From contig CAAEKI010000306.1 in the NCBI GenBank assembly GCA_900756495.1, positions 1 through 7,460 of the forward strand: 7,460 nucleotides of DNA, read 5' to 3'. Shown here piece by piece: positions 6,122-7,460 of the stretch (the stretch's first letter is position 1; every line of letters begins with the position of its first letter). A model generated the notes under the pieces. That model did no database searches and was not told the DNA's origin. It saw only the letters and a program-made list of their open reading frames with translations. The position numbers were made by a program, and so were the translations under genes. The stretch comes from an uncultured Oscillospiraceae bacterium. GTDB lineage: Bacteria > Bacillota > Clostridia > Oscillospirales > Oscillospiraceae.

Positions 6122-7138
6122 ATGGAAAGCAAAGTCCGCCGTATCGGCGTATTTACCAGCGGGGGAGATGCCCCTGGCATGAATGCCGCCGTCCGCTCTG
6201 TGGCCCGCACTGCCATCCACATGGGAATTGAGTGTATTGGTATCCGCCGCGGCTACCATGGCCTTATCAACTGTGATGTCATGCCGCTGACCTTCGAGGC
6301 GGTCAGCGGGCTCTCACGGTTGGGGGGGACGATGCTCTACTCGGCCCGCAGCGAGGACTTCAAGGGAGAGGCAGGGCGAAATAAGGCTGTAGGAACTTGT
6401 AAGCTGCTGGGACTGGATGCCCTGGTGGGCATCGGCGGAGACGGCACATTCCGCGGCCTGCTGACCCTGGCCGAAGCGGGAATTTCTGTGATGGGAATTC
6501 CCGGAACGATTGACAACGATATTTCCTGTTCCTCCTATACCATTGGTTTTGATACCGCCTGTAATACCGCCTTGGACTCCATCGACAAGCTGCGGGATAC
6601 GATGCAGTCTCATGAGCGCTGCTCTGTCGTGGAAGTCATGGGGCGGCATGCTGGTCATCTGGCGCTTTATGTAGGTGTGGCCAGTGGGGCCACCGCCGTA
6701 CTAGTTCCAGAGCAGACCATTGACTACGAAAAGGACGTCATCGAACCGATCCGCCGGGCCCGCCTGACTGGGCGCACGCACTTCATGATCATCGTGGCTG
6801 AAGGCGTAGAGGGCGGCGCCTATGCTGTGGCTGACAAGATACACGAGTCTACCGCCTTGGATACCCGTGTCACTATCCTTGGACACGTCCAGCGGGGAGG
6901 TTCCCCCTCCGCCCGCGATCGGGTTACTGCTACCTATATGGGATATGAGGCTGTCCGCCTATTGGTGGAGGGTCAGAAAAACCGGGTCATCTGCCTGCAG
7001 GGGGATAAATATGTGGACTTTGATATCGCAGAGGCCCTGGCCATGAGAAAGAGTCTGGATCCACAGACCTATGACGTTATGCGCGCACTGACTGGAGTGG
7101 AGCAGATTGTGACTCGAAGAAATAGAACAGACGCTTAA
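6122..7138 (+). CDS. pfkA: ATP-dependent 6-phosphofructokinase
   Basis: Phosphorylates fructose 6-phosphate to fructose 1,6-bisphosphate, the committed step of glycolysis, as a cytosolic tetramer. Motifs in order: TSGGDAPGMNA at 12-22 (ATP site), GGDGT at 105-109, PGTIDND at 127-133 with catalytic Asp131, MGRHAG at 173-178 (fructose 6-phosphate), and GHVQRGGSP at 254-262. Gly after Asp in GGDGT and Gly in PGTIDND indicate ATP use; pyrophosphate-dependent enzymes carry Asp and Lys at those places. At 338 residues it is slightly longer than the usual 320, mainly through a C-terminal tail. Relative to E. coli, the effector-site Glu187 position appears to be Thr191, hinting at altered allosteric control. 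AGGAGGT at 6108-6114 gives ideal spacing to the ATG. It lies 30 bases behind purB and was probably followed directly by the hairpin at 7314 before the 168-bp element inserted. Confidence 0.96.
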   Translation: MESKVRRIGVFTSGGDAPGMNAAVRSVARTAIHMGIECIGIRRGYHGLINCDVMPLTFEAVSGLSRLGGTMLYSARSEDFKGEAGRNKAVGTCKLLGLDALVGIGGDGTFRGLLTLAEAGISVMGIPGTIDNDISCSSYTIGFDTACNTALDSIDKLRDTMQSHERCSVVEVMGRHAGHLALYVGVASGATAVLVPEQTIDYEKDVIEPIRRARLTGRTHFMIIVAEGVEGGAYAVADKIHESTALDTRVTILGHVQRGGSPSARDRVTATYMGYEAVRLLVEGQKNRVICLQGDKYVDFDIAEALAMRKSLDPQTYDVMRALTGVEQIVTRRNRTDA

Positions 7139-7145
7139 GTCTTGA

Positions 7146-7313
7146 TTAGGGCTTGTTTGAAAAATGTCAATATGCCCAACCGGCGGGCCTTTTGCCCGCT
7201 GGACGGCACACTTTTTCCTTGAAATCCGCCAGGATTCCTGCGGAAAAAGTGCTTGCCAGCGGCCCAAAATTCCTCGCCGCTGGACACATCGCCAATTTTC
7301 AAACAAGCCCTAA
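7146..7313. mobile_element. MITE-like 168-bp element with 18-bp perfect terminal inverted repeats
   Basis: TTAGGGCTTGTTTGAAAA at 7146-7163 is exactly inverted at 7296-7313. The interior folds into three further hairpins: 7180-7202 (9 pairs, GCGGGC core), 7209-7251 (10-pair CACTTTTTCC stem with an inner 5-pair AATCC/GGATT stem) and 7256-7283 (8 pairs, CCAGCGGC). If the ends are GGGC...GCCC, both flanks read TA, consistent with a TA target duplication as left by IS630/Tc1-mariner transposases. It encodes no transposase, so it would be non-autonomous. Short open frames inside are products of the repeat. An alternative is a structured RNA or extragenic repeat of another type; copy number in the genome is unknown. 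Confidence 0.6.
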
Positions 7314-7351
7314 AGAAGCGCCCCGGAGTTTTTATGCTCCGGGGCGCTTCT
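7314..7351. terminator. Strong hairpin between convergent pfkA and the lrgB-like gene
   Basis: AGAAGCGCCCCGGAG (7314-7328) pairs perfectly with 7337-7351 around an 8-base TTTTTATG loop. The 15-bp GC-rich stem lies between two convergent genes, 5 bases from the stop of the minus-strand gene, and could serve both. On the minus strand the stem runs into TTCTTTA, a poor T-run; on the plus strand TTCTCTG is weaker still. The MITE-like element abuts its left side. Confidence 0.65.
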
Positions 7352-7355
7352 CTGA

Positions 7356-7460
7356 TCAGATACGAAACAGGATTGCGTAATAAATGACTGTAAAAAGTCC
7401 GCTCATGCCGATGGCAATGCCCGCTGTGGCCCCCTCGGTGGGGCCCATCTTAATGGCTGC
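7356..7460 (-). CDS. LrgB family membrane protein, C-terminal end only (runs off the window)
   Basis: Read on the minus strand, 34 codons end in TGA at 7356-7358, encoding a tail with KMGPTEGATAGIAIGMSG followed by a hydrophobic helix ending in LFRI. The GP-x-E-x3-A-x-IA-x4-G arrangement and the final membrane helix match the C-terminus of LrgB/CidB-type proteins as I recall it (S. aureus LrgB has KELGPVEESMASIALVLVG). LrgB works with LrgA in murein hydrolase control or in export of small organic acids such as pyruvate. The start, the rest of the gene and any lrgA partner lie beyond 7460. It is convergent with pfkA. Confidence 0.72.
   Translation of the reverse strand, partial: AAIKMGPTEGATAGIAIGMSGLFTVIYYAILFRI

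Noticed and set aside
7153..7380. 75-codon plus-strand frame and a 115-codon minus-strand frame (6959-7306) starting at the two arms of the repeat
   Set aside because: Both begin MFE and contain FQTSP because the same inverted repeat is read from either end; they run through hairpins and neighbouring genes and look like artefacts of the element.

Overview
The window looks like ordinary chromosome from a Gram-positive anaerobe of the Clostridia, plausibly an Oscillospiraceae-type gut bacterium (Flavonifractor, Intestinimonas or Oscillibacter relatives). This is inferred from the T-box leader, the strong AGGAGG ribosome sites, moderately high GC, the AI-2E-type permease and the protein types. 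The exact genus cannot be read from the sequence. No phage, CRISPR, tRNA or rRNA gene is visible.

Layout. Positions 1-60 are the 3' end of a T-box riboswitch: the antiterminator consensus followed by an intrinsic terminator. It feeds a two-gene unit, a Nudix hydrolase (about 105-575) overlapping tyrosyl-tRNA synthetase tyrS (562-1785). A long hairpin and a sigma-A-type promoter separate this from a monocistronic AI-2E-family permease (1986-3188, TTG start). A terminator follows, then a second clear promoter with an 18-bp palindrome over its -35 region, driving a class I PLP aminotransferase of the aspartate aminotransferase type (3378-4568). Adenylosuccinate lyase purB (4658-6091) and ATP-dependent 6-phosphofructokinase pfkA (6122-7138) follow closely and are probably cotranscribed. 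Beyond pfkA lie a 168-bp element with perfect 18-bp terminal inverted repeats and internal hairpins (7146-7313), a strong hairpin (7314-7351), and the C-terminal end of a convergent minus-strand gene resembling LrgB (7356-7460).

How the genes relate. The T-box should raise Nudix and tyrS expression when tRNA-Tyr is uncharged. The aminotransferase, purB and pfkA are central metabolism: aspartate/oxaloacetate exchange, two steps of purine synthesis that release fumarate, and the committed step of glycolysis.

Most interesting points: the MITE-like element between pfkA and its probable terminator; the Nudix gene lodged between the tyrosine T-box and tyrS with no normal start codon at its ribosome site; the palindromic candidate operator before the aminotransferase; and a PurB closely resembling the animal ADSL type. 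I see no clear candidate for a wholly new multi-gene system.
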